Shown in pieces: positions 11,767-21,348 of a stretch of DNA of 64,000 nt. Position numbers and translations under genes: made by a program. The stretch covers positions 179,525-243,524 of the forward strand of contig NZ_FOQG01000007.1 of assembly GCF_900113685.1 (NCBI RefSeq). The letters run 5' to 3'. The notes beneath the pieces are model-generated. The model had not been told where the DNA came from, ran no database searches, and worked only from the letters and a program-made list of their open reading frames with translations. Within the stretch, counting starts at the first letter, position 1; each line of letters begins with the position of its first letter. Source of the DNA: Nocardioides psychrotolerans. Its GTDB lineage: Bacteria; Actinomycetota; Actinomycetes; Propionibacteriales; Nocardioidaceae.

Positions 11767-13818
11767 TCAGGCTGCCGGCAGGTCGAAGGCGAAGGTCGTG
11801 CCCATGGCCCCCGGCCGCCCCGTGGTGGCGGACCTGCACGCGATCTCGCCACCGTGGCGTTCCACGATGGTGCGGCAGATGGCCAGCCCGAGGCCCGTCC
11901 CGACGTAGCTCGTGTCCTCGGCGTGAGCCCGGTGGAAACGGTCGAAGATGGCCTCGCGCTGCAGGGCCGGGACCCCGATGCCGTTGTCCGTCATCTCGAT
12001 CAGGACACGGTCCCCGGAGCGGACGCCGGTCAGCACCACCACCGGCACCGTGCCGTGTGCGACGTACTTGAGCGCGTTGCCCACCAGGTTCGACACGAGC
12101 TGGCGGACCATGTCGACGTCGACGAGCACCGCCGGGATCGGGCCGACCCGCACCGACTCGGACGCCCCAGCCTCACCCGCGACCTCGGCGACGAGGCCGT
12201 CCTCGCCGTCCAGCTCGCAGCGCACCGGCTCCATCAGACCGCTCGCTGCCGTCGCCTGGATGAGGAGGTCGGAGATCAGCTCCTCCATCCGGGTCGTCGA
12301 GACCAGCGCCCTCTCCATCGCGCGCCGCACCAGGGGTGTGGCTCCCGGTGCGGTCCCCACGGTGACGGCGTCCCCGTCGGGGCCTGGTCCTAACCCGGCG
12401 AGGGCCACGTCCAGCCACCCGTGCATCACGGTCAGGGGGCCGCGCAGGTCGTGGGCGACGACCTCGGCGAACTCCGTGAGTCGGTTGCTGTGGCCCCGCT
12501 CGTCCGTCACGTCGCGATAGACCACCATCGCGCCCTGTGCCTCGCCCCCTGAACCACCTGCCGTGAGCGCGGACGCGGTCACCGACAGGACGCGCTCGGA
12601 GCCGTCCGCCCGGCGCAGCACCAGGTCGTAGGCCGGCACCACGCCGTCGCGGAGGGCCCGCCGCGAGGGGTGGTCCTCGACCGAGATCTCGGTCCCGTCT
12701 TGACGGAGGACCCGGTAGCCCTGGGTCGTCTCCTGGTAGCCCGTGGCCGACGAGGCCAGGAGCGTCCGGGCTGCGGCGTTGGTCCTGACGATGACGCCGT
12801 CGATGTCACAGACCACCAGCCCCTCGCTCATCGACTCGGTCATCGCGTCGAGCAGCTCCGCGCGCCCCGCTGTCTCCCGTTGGGAGGCACGCAGCCGACC
12901 CATGAGCGCATCTCGCTCGTCCCTCCCCGTCGCCAGCGCGAGGACCGTCAGCAGGAGGGTCAGGAGGTAGGCCTGGGTCACCAGGACTTGGGCCTCCGGG
13001 CCGCCGAGGGTCCCGAAGGAACCCCGTCCCAGGAACGTCGCGGTCAGGACGATCGCGCCGAAGGAGGCGGTGTGGAGGACAGCGAGGAACGTCGAGAAAC
13101 GCGTCGCGCACCACACGCTCACGGTCAGCGGCAGGAACGCCAGCGGCAGCGCGGACTCGAAGAAGATGACGCCGTAGGTGACACCGGAGACCGCCACGAG
13201 GGCGGCCAGCTCCGGGAGCCGGGCTCGCTCCACCAACACCCATCGCCCCTCGGAGCGGGAGTCGCGCACCCACTCCCATGCCAGGTGACCGGTCGCCCCG
13301 ACCAGGACGACCCCGGTGAGGTTGCGGGCCCACCAGTCCACGAACACGTGGCCCTGGACATCGGCACCCAGCACCCCGACCAGGCCCGATCCGACGACCG
13401 CTCCCGTGCCGGTGGCGAGCACGACGGCCAGGCTGACCCACACCAGGACCCCCGAGTCGTGGAAGCTGCGGGCGCCCCCTGTGCCCAGGATGCCCGGGCA
13501 CCAGCGGCGCACGAGGACCACGCACGACGACGTCTGCACGAACGCAGCAACCACCACCGCCAGCGTCACCTCCCAGGCAGCACCCGTGGCCGCCAGGAGC
13601 ACGACACGGGTGCCCGCCATCGTGGCGAGGCAGAGCACGACCGCAGGCATCGAGCCTTGCGTCAGCAGCCACAGGAGTGCCGCCCCGGCCGCCGGGGCCA
13701 CGAGGCCGACCGATGCCTCGTCGACAGCGCTGACACGTCCGACCAGCACGAGAGCCGCGAAAAGAGCCCACCACGCCATGAAGGCGAGGACCCGGGGTCG
13801 GCGACCGGAGGCGGACAT
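11767..13818 (-). CDS. Membrane sensor histidine kinase (MASE1-like, PAS)
   Basis: A 683-residue kinase. Residues 1 to about 295 hold eight or more hydrophobic segments resembling the MASE1 integral-membrane sensory domain. A PAS domain follows (about 320-440, with GLVVCDIDGVIVRTN), then HisKA with the H-box AEVVAHDLRGPL (phosphorylated H456) and a HATPase with the N-box LVGNALKYV and G-boxes DNGIGV and GTGLGLA. The start at 13818 overlaps the regulator stop by 1 nt (TGATG), so the two proteins are almost certainly partners. The signal is unknown. Confidence 0.88.
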   Translation of the reverse strand: MSASGRRPRVLAFMAWWALFAALVLVGRVSAVDEASVGLVAPAAGAALLWLLTQGSMPAVVLCLATMAGTRVVLLAATGAAWEVTLAVVVAAFVQTSSCVVLVRRWCPGILGTGGARSFHDSGVLVWVSLAVVLATGTGAVVGSGLVGVLGADVQGHVFVDWWARNLTGVVLVGATGHLAWEWVRDSRSEGRWVLVERARLPELAALVAVSGVTYGVIFFESALPLAFLPLTVSVWCATRFSTFLAVLHTASFGAIVLTATFLGRGSFGTLGGPEAQVLVTQAYLLTLLLTVLALATGRDERDALMGRLRASQRETAGRAELLDAMTESMSEGLVVCDIDGVIVRTNAAARTLLASSATGYQETTQGYRVLRQDGTEISVEDHPSRRALRDGVVPAYDLVLRRADGSERVLSVTASALTAGGSGGEAQGAMVVYRDVTDERGHSNRLTEFAEVVAHDLRGPLTVMHGWLDVALAGLGPGPDGDAVTVGTAPGATPLVRRAMERALVSTTRMEELISDLLIQATAASGLMEPVRCELDGEDGLVAEVAGEAGASESVRVGPIPAVLVDVDMVRQLVSNLVGNALKYVAHGTVPVVVLTGVRSGDRVLIEMTDNGIGVPALQREAIFDRFHRAHAEDTSYVGTGLGLAICRTIVERHGGEIACRSATTGRPGAMGTTFAFDLPAA

Positions 13819-14729
13819 CACACCGGCCCCTCGGGGATCGAGCCGGCCCACTGGGCCTCCTTCACGAGCTGCCCCGCCCGACGCGCCAGGTCAGCCGCCC
13901 GCCCCAGGGCGGCGTCACGGTCGGTGCCCGCGTCGGACGCCGTGTGGATCGCCACCTGGAGGGCGGCGATGGCCTCCGCCAGTGCCACCAGGGAGGAGTG
14001 TCCTGCGCGGACGGGCACCGAGGTCGGCTCGTCGGGCGCGGTGGCGTGGGCGATCCAGCGATAGCCGATGCCACTCTCGGTCCTCACGAAGTCCGGCTCC
14101 CTGACTGCGTCACCGAGCTTGCTGCGCAAGGAGCGCATGTGGGCCCGCAGCGAGGTCTGGGTCTCGGCGCCGTGCGTGGGGTCCCACACCTGCGTCACCA
14201 GCCAGCGGTGCGTCAGCAACCGACCGGGATGTCGGGTGAGCGCCTCCAGCAACCGCCACTCCATCGAGGTGAGCCTCACCTCGCGCCCCTCGAGCAGCAG
14301 CCGCTGGGTCTGCACGTCGACACAGACCTGACCGAAGCATCGGCGCAGCCCGCCGTCGTCCATCGAGGTTGCCGCCCTCCTCGTCACGGCGCGCAGGCGC
14401 GCTGCGAGCTCACGGGAGTCGAAGGGCTTCTGGAGGAAGTCGTCGGCTCCGACGTCCAACGCGTCGGCGCGGCTCCCGCGGCGACTCGTCCCACTCAGGA
14501 CCAGCAGCGGCGCTGCGCTCCAGCTGCGGAGCTCCTTGATGACCTCGATGCCGGACATGTCGGGCAGACCGAGGTCCAGCATGATCAGGTCAGGCTTGTG
14601 ACGCGTGGCGAGCTCCAGGCCCGCGGCTCCGGTGAGCGCGACGATGATGCCGTAGCCGAAGTGGTCGAGCAGGACGCGCAGGAGATCGTTGACCTCCGGC
14701 TCGTCCTCGATCACCAGCACCGTGGGCAT
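13818..14729 (-). CDS. OmpR/KdpE-type response regulator with C-terminal extension
   Basis: A 303-residue response regulator. The receiver domain starts at VLVIEDEPEV and has the phosphoacceptor D52 in MLDLGLPDMSG. The winged-helix effector (about residues 130-225) includes LTSMEWRLLEALTRHPGRLL and the wing TESGIGYRW. About 75 residues follow the usual end of the OmpR fold. They are alanine-rich and predicted helical, and are not seen in typical family members. The start is the ATG at 14729, since an upstream frame extension reads into the promoter region. It is upstream of, and coupled to, the histidine kinase. Confidence 0.88.
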   Translation of the reverse strand: MPTVLVIEDEPEVNDLLRVLLDHFGYGIIVALTGAAGLELATRHKPDLIMLDLGLPDMSGIEVIKELRSWSAAPLLVLSGTSRRGSRADALDVGADDFLQKPFDSRELAARLRAVTRRAATSMDDGGLRRCFGQVCVDVQTQRLLLEGREVRLTSMEWRLLEALTRHPGRLLTHRWLVTQVWDPTHGAETQTSLRAHMRSLRSKLGDAVREPDFVRTESGIGYRWIAHATAPDEPTSVPVRAGHSSLVALAEAIAALQVAIHTASDAGTDRDAALGRAADLARRAGQLVKEAQWAGSIPEGPV

Positions 14730-14848
14730 GTGGCCCACGCTAGGGCACGGAAGCGCGAGCGAAATATTTACGAGCCGTTTCACAAGTCCTTTACAGGTGC
14801 GACCCCACTCGTCCCGCGCGGACGGGCCCCCCGGTCCAGGCTGGATCC

Positions 14849-15241
14849 GTGACCCACATCCTCGTCGCCGACGACGACCCCGACATCCGCGAGATCGTCG
14901 CCCTCCTCCTCGAGGTGGCCGGCCACGAGGTGAGCACCGTCGCGGACGGTGCGGCTGCCTTGGCAGCGATCAAGCACCAGACGTACGCCCTGGCCGTCCT
15001 GGACAACGCGATGCCGGTGATGTCGGGCCTCCAGGTGCTCTGTGCCAGCCAGGACCTGGGTCGTGAGTCCCGCCCGATCTTCTTGATGCTCTCGGCGCTC
15101 AACAGCCGTCGCGACGTGCGGGCGGCGATGGATGCGGGAGCCGACTACTACCTGCCGAAGCCGTTCGAGAGCACCCGACTCGTCTCGTGCGTCCGCGAGC
15201 TCCTCGACACCGGCACCCTCGCGCCCGCAGCGGACGGATGA
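14849..15241 (+). CDS. Single-domain (CheY-like) response regulator
   Basis: A stand-alone receiver of 130 residues: acidic triad in ILVADDDPD, phosphoacceptor D52 in VLDNAMPVMSG, a serine in MLSALN as the switch residue, and the conserved lysine in YLPKPFES. There is no output domain. The GTG start at 14849 gives MTHILVADD. It is divergent from the two-component operon across a 119-bp gap, so it may take phosphate from the same kinase or act as a phosphate sink. That partnership is inferred from position only. Confidence 0.87.
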   Translation: MTHILVADDDPDIREIVALLLEVAGHEVSTVADGAAALAAIKHQTYALAVLDNAMPVMSGLQVLCASQDLGRESRPIFLMLSALNSRRDVRAAMDAGADYYLPKPFESTRLVSCVRELLDTGTLAPAADG

Positions 15242-15244
15242 GTC

Positions 15245-16450
15245 TCAGGACGGCTCCTCGGGAGGGTGAATCGGCGCGAGGGCGAGCGGTGTGCGCGGTG
15301 ACCCGGCCTCGTTGAGCCGGGCTGCCTGCCGCGTCAGGTGGTCGCGCTCGGCCAGGTGGGGCGCGTGCAGGGCGGCCTCTGCGTAGAGCCGTGCCGCCAG
15401 TGCCGGGTCGCCGTCGCGCTCGTGGAGGTACGCCGCCACGGCGGTGTGGCGGGGCACCGACCCGTCCACGGCGGCGAGGGCCGCGAGCCCGGCGCGTGGG
15501 CCGTCGACCTCACCGACCGCGACCGCGCGGTTGAGCCGGACGACCGGGCTGTCGGTGAGGAGCACGAGCTCGTCGTACCACTCGACGACCTGCACCCAGT
15601 CGGTCTCCTCGGTGGTGGGTGCGTCGGCGTGCAGGGCCGCGATCGCGGCCTGCGCCTGGAACTCCCCGAGCCGGTCCCGGGTCAACGCCGCCTGCAGGAT
15701 CGCGACTCCCTCAGCGATCGAGGTCGTGTCCCACCGGGCGCGGTCCTGATCGGCGAGCGGCACGAGGCTCCCGTCGGGCGCTGTCCTGGCAGCGCGGCGC
15801 GCGTGGTGGAGCATCATCAGCGCCAACAACCCGGCCACCTCGGGGTGGTCGATGATCGCCGCGAGCTGTCGGGTGAGCCGGATCGCCTCGACGGCGAGGT
15901 CGACGTCGCCGGAGTAGCCCTCGTTGAAGACCAGGTAGAGCACGCGCAGCACGGTGGCGACGTCGCCAGGCCGGTCGAGACGCACGCCGGAGACGGTGCG
16001 CTTGGCGCGACTGATGCGCTGCGCCATGGTCGCCTCGGGCACGAGGTAGGCACGCGCGACCTGACGCGTCGTCAGCCCGCCCACCGCGCGCAGCGTGAGG
16101 GCGACGGCGGACGACGGGGTCAGGGACGGGTGGGCGCACAGGAAGTAGAGCCGGAGCGTGTCGTCGAGCTCCCGCGTCGGCCCGGGCGGTGGCTCCTCCT
16201 CCACCCGCTCCTCGCGCCGGCGCCGGGCCGTCTCGGACCTGGTGGCGTCCAGGAAGCGGCGCCAGGCCGCGGTGACCAGCCAGCCCTTCGGGTCCCGTGG
16301 GGGGTCGTCCGGCCAGGCCCGGAACGCCTCGAGCAGCGCCTCCTGGACGGCGTCCTCGGCCGCCGCGAAGTCGGCGCCGCGACGCACGAGGATCCCGAGC
16401 ACACCGGGCGTGAGGCTCCTGAGCAGGACCTCGTCGACCTCGCGTGTCAC
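15245..16450 (-). CDS. ECF sigma factor with C-terminal extension (ECF42-like)
   Basis: A 401-residue extracytoplasmic-function sigma factor. The sigma-2 region (about residues 10-75) includes DFAAAEDAVQEALLEAFRAW. The sigma-4 region (about 105-160) includes GLTTRQVARAYLVPEATMAQR. A long C-terminal, TPR-like helical domain follows (with LRVLYLVFNEGYSG and VVRLNRAVAVGEVDGP). This architecture, together with a YCII/DGPF gene directly upstream, defines the ECF42 group. No anti-sigma gene is adjacent, in agreement with that group. The start is GTG at 16450, 7 nt after the partner's stop. Confidence 0.88.
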   Translation of the reverse strand: MTREVDEVLLRSLTPGVLGILVRRGADFAAAEDAVQEALLEAFRAWPDDPPRDPKGWLVTAAWRRFLDATRSETARRRREERVEEEPPPGPTRELDDTLRLYFLCAHPSLTPSSAVALTLRAVGGLTTRQVARAYLVPEATMAQRISRAKRTVSGVRLDRPGDVATVLRVLYLVFNEGYSGDVDLAVEAIRLTRQLAAIIDHPEVAGLLALMMLHHARRAARTAPDGSLVPLADQDRARWDTTSIAEGVAILQAALTRDRLGEFQAQAAIAALHADAPTTEETDWVQVVEWYDELVLLTDSPVVRLNRAVAVGEVDGPRAGLAALAAVDGSVPRHTAVAAYLHERDGDPALAARLYAEAALHAPHLAERDHLTRQAARLNEAGSPRTPLALAPIHPPEEPS

Positions 16451-16457
16451 CCGCTGC

Positions 16458-16865
16458 TCACTCCGTGATGGTCGGCGGCTCGGTGAGGAACGGGCGCAGC
16501 TCGAGCCACTCGTGGATCGGCCTGCCGCCGGCTCCCGGTGCGGCCGACAGCTCTGCGGCCAGCTCGAGCGCCCGGTCGTAGGTGTCGACGTCGATCGCCA
16601 TCCACCCCGCGATGAGGTCCTTCGTCTCCGCGAAGGGTCCGTCGGTCAGGGGAGGTCGCCCCTCGCCGTCGAAGCGGACGAACGTGCCCTCGGGCGAGAG
16701 CGCCTGCCCGTCGACGTACTCGCCGGTGGCCTCGAGCCGGGTGGCGAAGTCGTTCATGTACTGGATGTGGTCCGAGATCTCGTCCTGGGTCCACTGGTCC
16801 ATGGGGACGTCGTTGACCCCGGCCGGGGCGCCTCGGTAGTGCTTGAGCATCAGGTACTTGGCCAT
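16458..16865 (-). CDS. YCII/DGPF-domain protein
   Basis: A 135-residue protein of the YCII-related family. The name-giving motif is present as LTDGPFAETKDLIAGW. It starts at the ATG 16865 (MAKYLMLKHYRG), with a purine-rich ribosome-binding sequence just upstream. A longer open frame exists but has no family similarity. It lies immediately upstream of the ECF42-like sigma gene, and DGPF genes are the usual genomic partners and often the targets of ECF42 sigmas. Biochemical function is unknown. Confidence 0.88.
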   Translation of the reverse strand: MAKYLMLKHYRGAPAGVNDVPMDQWTQDEISDHIQYMNDFATRLEATGEYVDGQALSPEGTFVRFDGEGRPPLTDGPFAETKDLIAGWMAIDVDTYDRALELAAELSAAPGAGGRPIHEWLELRPFLTEPPTITE

Positions 16866-17113
16866 CGTGGTTCCTCTCGCTGGTGCGACCCATCCTGGTC
16901 GCTTCACACCGGGGACGGAACCGGTCAGCCGCTCTCGACATCGGCGCGGTGACCGAGGGCAGGAATTGCGAGTACTCGTAGCGACGGTTGTCGCACGAGA
17001 GCTAGGCGCCGGGGAGGTCGACCGGTGGGAACCAGGGGCCATCAGCTCCGATGTCAGTGACCGTCATCGTGATCTGGTACGCGTGTGGTGTGCCCGCGCC
17101 TACACGCGAATCC

Positions 17114-17989
17114 TCAGTCGGGGGGCTCCCCGAGCACTGCGTACAACGACGCGAGGTGGGTCACGAGGCGCGGGCCTCCCAGCAGGGCCCCCGGCACGGG
17201 GAGCTGGCGCAGCAGCAGATCTGTCGGCAGCTCCGCCTGTACAGGCAGGGCAGGGATGGGCGCCCCGGTCCAGAAGTCGCCATCGGCCGTGGCCAGATCA
17301 GTCAGCGCCATCATCGCTCCCACCCGAGGACCTTCAAACGGCAGCGCCGCCGGCTCCTCCGCAGGACGTGCAGCATCACCGCCACGCAGCTCGCGGAGCC
17401 GGTGCAGGAGTGCCTCGCGGCTGCGCCCGCGCCACAGCAGGATGGCGAAGGGGTCGTTGTCGAAGCTCTCCGCGAGTAGGTAGAACGTGGCCGCGAGGTG
17501 CTTGCATGGGACTTCCCGGTCCGGGCAGGAACAGCTCAGAGTCAGATCCTTGGCACGCTGCGGGAAGAGGGGCGCGCCCGCTGCCAGAAAGACCTCCTCG
17601 AGGTCGTGGGGCATCTCGCCAGCGAGCAGCCGGGCACTGTGGATGGCCTGCTCGGCAAGGGTCACCTCGACCTTGGCCCACACCAGCTCGCTGAAGGCCG
17701 GCAAGGCGATTGACACCCTGTACGGCGTCCTGCGGGAACCCTGCACTGACGCCGTGACCACGCCCGTGGCCACCTCCAGGGAAAGCACCTGACCCCGTCG
17801 GGCGTAGTTCTTGCCACGGGTGAGCCGGGAGCCGAGTGCGAAGGACTCCAGCACCTCGAGGAAGCGTCGCGACCACCAGTGCTCCCCGATGGCGCCTCGT
17901 GCGCTGCGGGCAACGAGCCCTCCGTCCACCGCGCGGGGCCTGGATGGAGGCGGGAAGCCGCCTCTGCGGCTGCGACCGGGCGGGCTCAC
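17114..17989 (-). CDS. SWIM zinc-finger protein
   Basis: A 291-residue protein with a SWIM domain: C153, C155, C162 and H164 in CSCPDREVPCKH form the CxC-x6-CxH zinc site. The N-terminal part has an aromatic WWSRRFLEVLESF region seen in actinobacterial proteins of this type. It overlaps the stop of the upstream SNF2-helicase gene by 4 nt (GTGA; GTG start at 17989). SWIM proteins next to SNF2/HepA helicases are common in actinobacteria, which suggests that the zinc finger aids DNA or protein binding by the helicase. A repair or remodelling role is inferred. Confidence 0.85.
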   Translation of the reverse strand: MSPPGRSRRGGFPPPSRPRAVDGGLVARSARGAIGEHWWSRRFLEVLESFALGSRLTRGKNYARRGQVLSLEVATGVVTASVQGSRRTPYRVSIALPAFSELVWAKVEVTLAEQAIHSARLLAGEMPHDLEEVFLAAGAPLFPQRAKDLTLSCSCPDREVPCKHLAATFYLLAESFDNDPFAILLWRGRSREALLHRLRELRGGDAARPAEEPAALPFEGPRVGAMMALTDLATADGDFWTGAPIPALPVQAELPTDLLLRQLPVPGALLGGPRLVTHLASLYAVLGEPPD

Positions 17990-20900
17990 TCCACCACCGA
18001 CCCGGCCTCGAGGGTGAACAAGTCGCGAAGGGCAGAGGTGGAGAGCTCGGTGAGCCAGCCCTCACCGGTGCCCACGACGCTGGCAGCCAGGCCCCGCTTC
18101 TCCTTGATCATCAGTGCGATCTTCTCCTCCAGGGTGCCCGCGCATACCAGCTTGCGCACCTGGACCGAGCGGGTCTGCCCGATGCGGAACGCACGGTCTG
18201 TGGCTTGATCCTCCACGGCAGGGTTCCACCAGCGATCGACGTGGATGACGTGGTTGGCTGCGGTAAGGGTGAGCCCGGTACCCCCCGCCTTCAACGACAG
18301 GACGAACAGAGAAGGCCCACCCCCAGCAGGGTCCTGGAACCGGGCCACGGTGGCGTCCCGCTGCCCCTTGCTCAGCCCCCCGTGCAGGTAGGCGACCTCA
18401 CGACCGAACCGGGCACCGAGGTGGGTGCGCAGCAGGTCGCCGAACTCGGCGTACTGGGTGAACAGCAGCGCCTTCTCCCCTGAGGCGAGCACTTCGTCGA
18501 GGGTCTCCTCCACGCGCGCCAGCTTGCCTGAGCGCCCAGCGAGTCTGCTGCCGTCCCTCAGGAACTGCGCCGGGTGGTTGCAGACCTGTTTGAGCTTGGT
18601 CATGGTCGCCAGGACCAGTCCGCGGCGCTCAATGCCGTCAGTGCTCTCGATGCGGTCCATCATGTCCGTGACGACCGCCTGGTAGAGCGAGGCCTGCTCG
18701 CGAGTCAGCGAGCACACCACCTCCATCTCGATCTTGGCCGGCAGGTCAGTGATGATCGAGGTGTCGGTCTTCAGCCGACGCAGCACGAACGGTTGCGTCA
18801 ACGATCTCAGCCGGGTCGCCGCTTCCACATCGCCGCGGCGCTCGATGGGCGTCGCGAAGCGCTGCTTGAACGTCGAGGGCTGACCGAGCAGTCCGGGGTT
18901 GGCAAACTCCATCAGCGACCAGAGGTCGCCCAACCGGTTCTCCACGGGGGTCCCGGTCACCGCGAACCGGTGCGACGACGGCAGTGACCGCACCGCAATC
19001 GCCGCCCGAGTCGCCGCGTTCTTCACCGCCTGGGCTTCGTCGAGGACGACGCGGTGCCAGCTCATCTCACGCAGCGCGTCAACGTCTCGGACTACGAGGC
19101 CGTACGTCGTCACGACCAGGTCGCAGGACGCCACCACCCTCTGGAACGCCTTGCCCTTGGGTCGCTCAGCCCCATGGTGGACGTGCACCCGCAGCCCGGG
19201 AGCGAAACGAGCGGCCTCACGCTGCCAGTTGCCGACCAGCGACATCGGGCAGACCAGCAGGGTCGGACCAACCTCCTGAGGGAGCTGGCCGCACATCAGG
19301 GCGAGCAACTGCACGGTCTTGCCCAGACCCATGTCGTCTGCGAGGACGCCGCCCAGACCGACCGACTCCAGGAACGACAACCACGCCAAACCACGTTCCT
19401 GGTAGGGGCGCAGCTCACCCCTGAAACCCTCCGGCGCGACCATCGGCGCGATCCGGTGGTCAACCTGGCCGGACAGGAGGTCCGCGAGCCAGCCCTGCCC
19501 CTCGACGTCCACGACGGGCAGGCCACCTGGTCCGTCGTCCAGCGCCCCGATGATCGCGAGCACCGCCCCGACGCTCATCCGCCCCGTGCCGTGCGACCGC
19601 GTAGCAAGGAACGCCCGGGCTCTTGCCAGGCGGTCGGCGTCCACGTACATCCACTGACCCCGCACCCGCACCAGCGGCTGTTGGGCCTCGACGAGGTCGG
19701 CGACATCCTGCTCGCTCAGGGTGTGCTCCCCGACAGCCAGATCCCAGCGGAAGTCCACGAGCCCATCACGGCCGATGACCGCCTCGGTCCCGGCCGAGCC
19801 CGGCTGCGCTGGGGTCGAGACGGAGAGCTTGGCGCCCAGCCGCATGGCGGGGTTGGTCCACCACCCCGGGAGCAGTACGCCGAAGCCGGCAGCCAGCAGG
19901 ATCGGTGCCGCCTCCGACAGGAACAGGTGTGCGCCCTCGACGTCTAGGGTCAGCGACGACGGCCTCGCGGTGCGCAGCGCGCCCTCGATGTCCGGGTACA
20001 GGCGCACGGCCCGGCCGAGCTCACCGAGCAGAGTCTCCTGCGGATTAGCGACGTGACGCGCCAGCGCGCGCAACGCCCCCTTGGCGCGCCACACCTGCGC
20101 GGCGTCGACGACCAGGCTCGGCTCCTCCGTCGACTGCAACGCGAAGTCCAGTCGCCACGGCACGCTCTCGCCCACCGTCACATCGGCGACTGTCACGTGG
20201 GTCGTTGCCTCGCCCGCTCCCGGTGGTTCGACCAGCCGGAAGCAGGCCCGGACCGCACCGACCTCGGTGACCTCCCGCTGCCAGTCAGCCAGCGCCTCTT
20301 CGAGGGAGGCCAGCGCCGCTGGGGTGGTGGTGAAGTATGAGTCGGAGCCCGTCAGCGCCGATCGGAACGACGCCGCTGCGCGTCGGCGCGGGCCGGGGCC
20401 GAGGCGGGAACGCACCGCTGCGTCCACCAGGGCATCGGTCGCAGCTGCCAGCGACCGCACCGCGGCCGCAACTCGGTCGACGGCAACCGGGCACGCAGCT
20501 GTGAAGGACCCGGGCAGTCCCCCGGCCAATGCGCGCAACCACACGGCGTCGACTCCGGTCACCACCGCAGACCACATCGCCATCGCCCGACCGTCGCCCA
20601 CGTCCCGCACGCCGGGCAGTACGCGGCCGCGTCCGACGAGATCCACGGCAAACCGTGCGAGTGCCTGAAGCGCTCGCAGGTCTCCACCGACAATCGGTCG
20701 TTCGAGGTCGATCTCGGCGTCGCCCGCTGCCAACAGGTAGCCCAGAGCGGCCTGGGAGTCCAACGCCAGGGTCGGGACCTCCCACAGTCCGTCGACCAGG
20801 GACTCCGGAGTCTGCGACTCCTCGCGGGTCCGGCACACCTCTGCTGAGGCAGCCGGACCCCGGCCCTGGGTCGGCAAGACGAGAACTGCCGTGCCCGGGC

Positions 20901-21084
20901 TGCCTGCGAGCGCCGTCGCGGATGCCAACGCCTGCGCAGAGACGGCGAAGGGGTGAGCCTGCTTGGCGGGGCGTCGACCTCGGCGCACGGCTGGCTGCGC
21001 CGGCGCCTTCGAGTCCTCAGCCCACAAGATCAGCTCGCCCATGGCATTGCTCTGGATCGACCACCAGCCGTGAAGGACGATCAA
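17986..21084 (-). CDS. SNF2-family DEAD/DEAH-like helicase (HepA type)
   Basis: A protein of about 1032 residues with a variable N-terminal half and a C-terminal SNF2 ATPase. Walker A/motif I is DDMGLGKTVQ, motif II is DEAQ (VVLDEAQAVKN), motif III is TGTPVENR, motif V is GGTGLTLTAA and motif VI is DRAFRIGQTR. The N-terminal SNF2-associated region carries LRPYQERGLAWL before motif I. The start is uncertain. The TTG at 21084 (then IVLHGWW) matches how relatives begin and has GGGAG upstream; an in-frame TTG at 21123 is an alternative. It is translationally coupled to the SWIM-protein gene. Confidence 0.88.
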   Translation of the reverse strand: MIVLHGWWSIQSNAMGELILWAEDSKAPAQPAVRRGRRPAKQAHPFAVSAQALASATALAGSPGTAVLVLPTQGRGPAASAEVCRTREESQTPESLVDGLWEVPTLALDSQAALGYLLAAGDAEIDLERPIVGGDLRALQALARFAVDLVGRGRVLPGVRDVGDGRAMAMWSAVVTGVDAVWLRALAGGLPGSFTAACPVAVDRVAAAVRSLAAATDALVDAAVRSRLGPGPRRRAAASFRSALTGSDSYFTTTPAALASLEEALADWQREVTEVGAVRACFRLVEPPGAGEATTHVTVADVTVGESVPWRLDFALQSTEEPSLVVDAAQVWRAKGALRALARHVANPQETLLGELGRAVRLYPDIEGALRTARPSSLTLDVEGAHLFLSEAAPILLAAGFGVLLPGWWTNPAMRLGAKLSVSTPAQPGSAGTEAVIGRDGLVDFRWDLAVGEHTLSEQDVADLVEAQQPLVRVRGQWMYVDADRLARARAFLATRSHGTGRMSVGAVLAIIGALDDGPGGLPVVDVEGQGWLADLLSGQVDHRIAPMVAPEGFRGELRPYQERGLAWLSFLESVGLGGVLADDMGLGKTVQLLALMCGQLPQEVGPTLLVCPMSLVGNWQREAARFAPGLRVHVHHGAERPKGKAFQRVVASCDLVVTTYGLVVRDVDALREMSWHRVVLDEAQAVKNAATRAAIAVRSLPSSHRFAVTGTPVENRLGDLWSLMEFANPGLLGQPSTFKQRFATPIERRGDVEAATRLRSLTQPFVLRRLKTDTSIITDLPAKIEMEVVCSLTREQASLYQAVVTDMMDRIESTDGIERRGLVLATMTKLKQVCNHPAQFLRDGSRLAGRSGKLARVEETLDEVLASGEKALLFTQYAEFGDLLRTHLGARFGREVAYLHGGLSKGQRDATVARFQDPAGGGPSLFVLSLKAGGTGLTLTAANHVIHVDRWWNPAVEDQATDRAFRIGQTRSVQVRKLVCAGTLEEKIALMIKEKRGLAASVVGTGEGWLTELSTSALRDLFTLEAGSVVE

Positions 21085-21348
21085 TGCTTGCTCAACTCCC
21101 GGGACCCGCCTGCCAGATCGCAAAACTTACCCGACGGAAAGCCCGGCTTATCAGGCGCAACGGTACTTGCGCTACGGCACGCGCAGTTGCGATGGAGTTC
21201 GACACCAGGAGCATGCCGAACCCGATCCCAGGTCTATGCGTCGCAGCGTCGTCGCGTGCGGCCGGGGACTGCCCCCACAGCGTGCACTAGCCGCTCGGAT
21301 CAGAAGCGACGCACCGATGCCACGGTGCGCTGCGCTTGAGCAGGGCCC

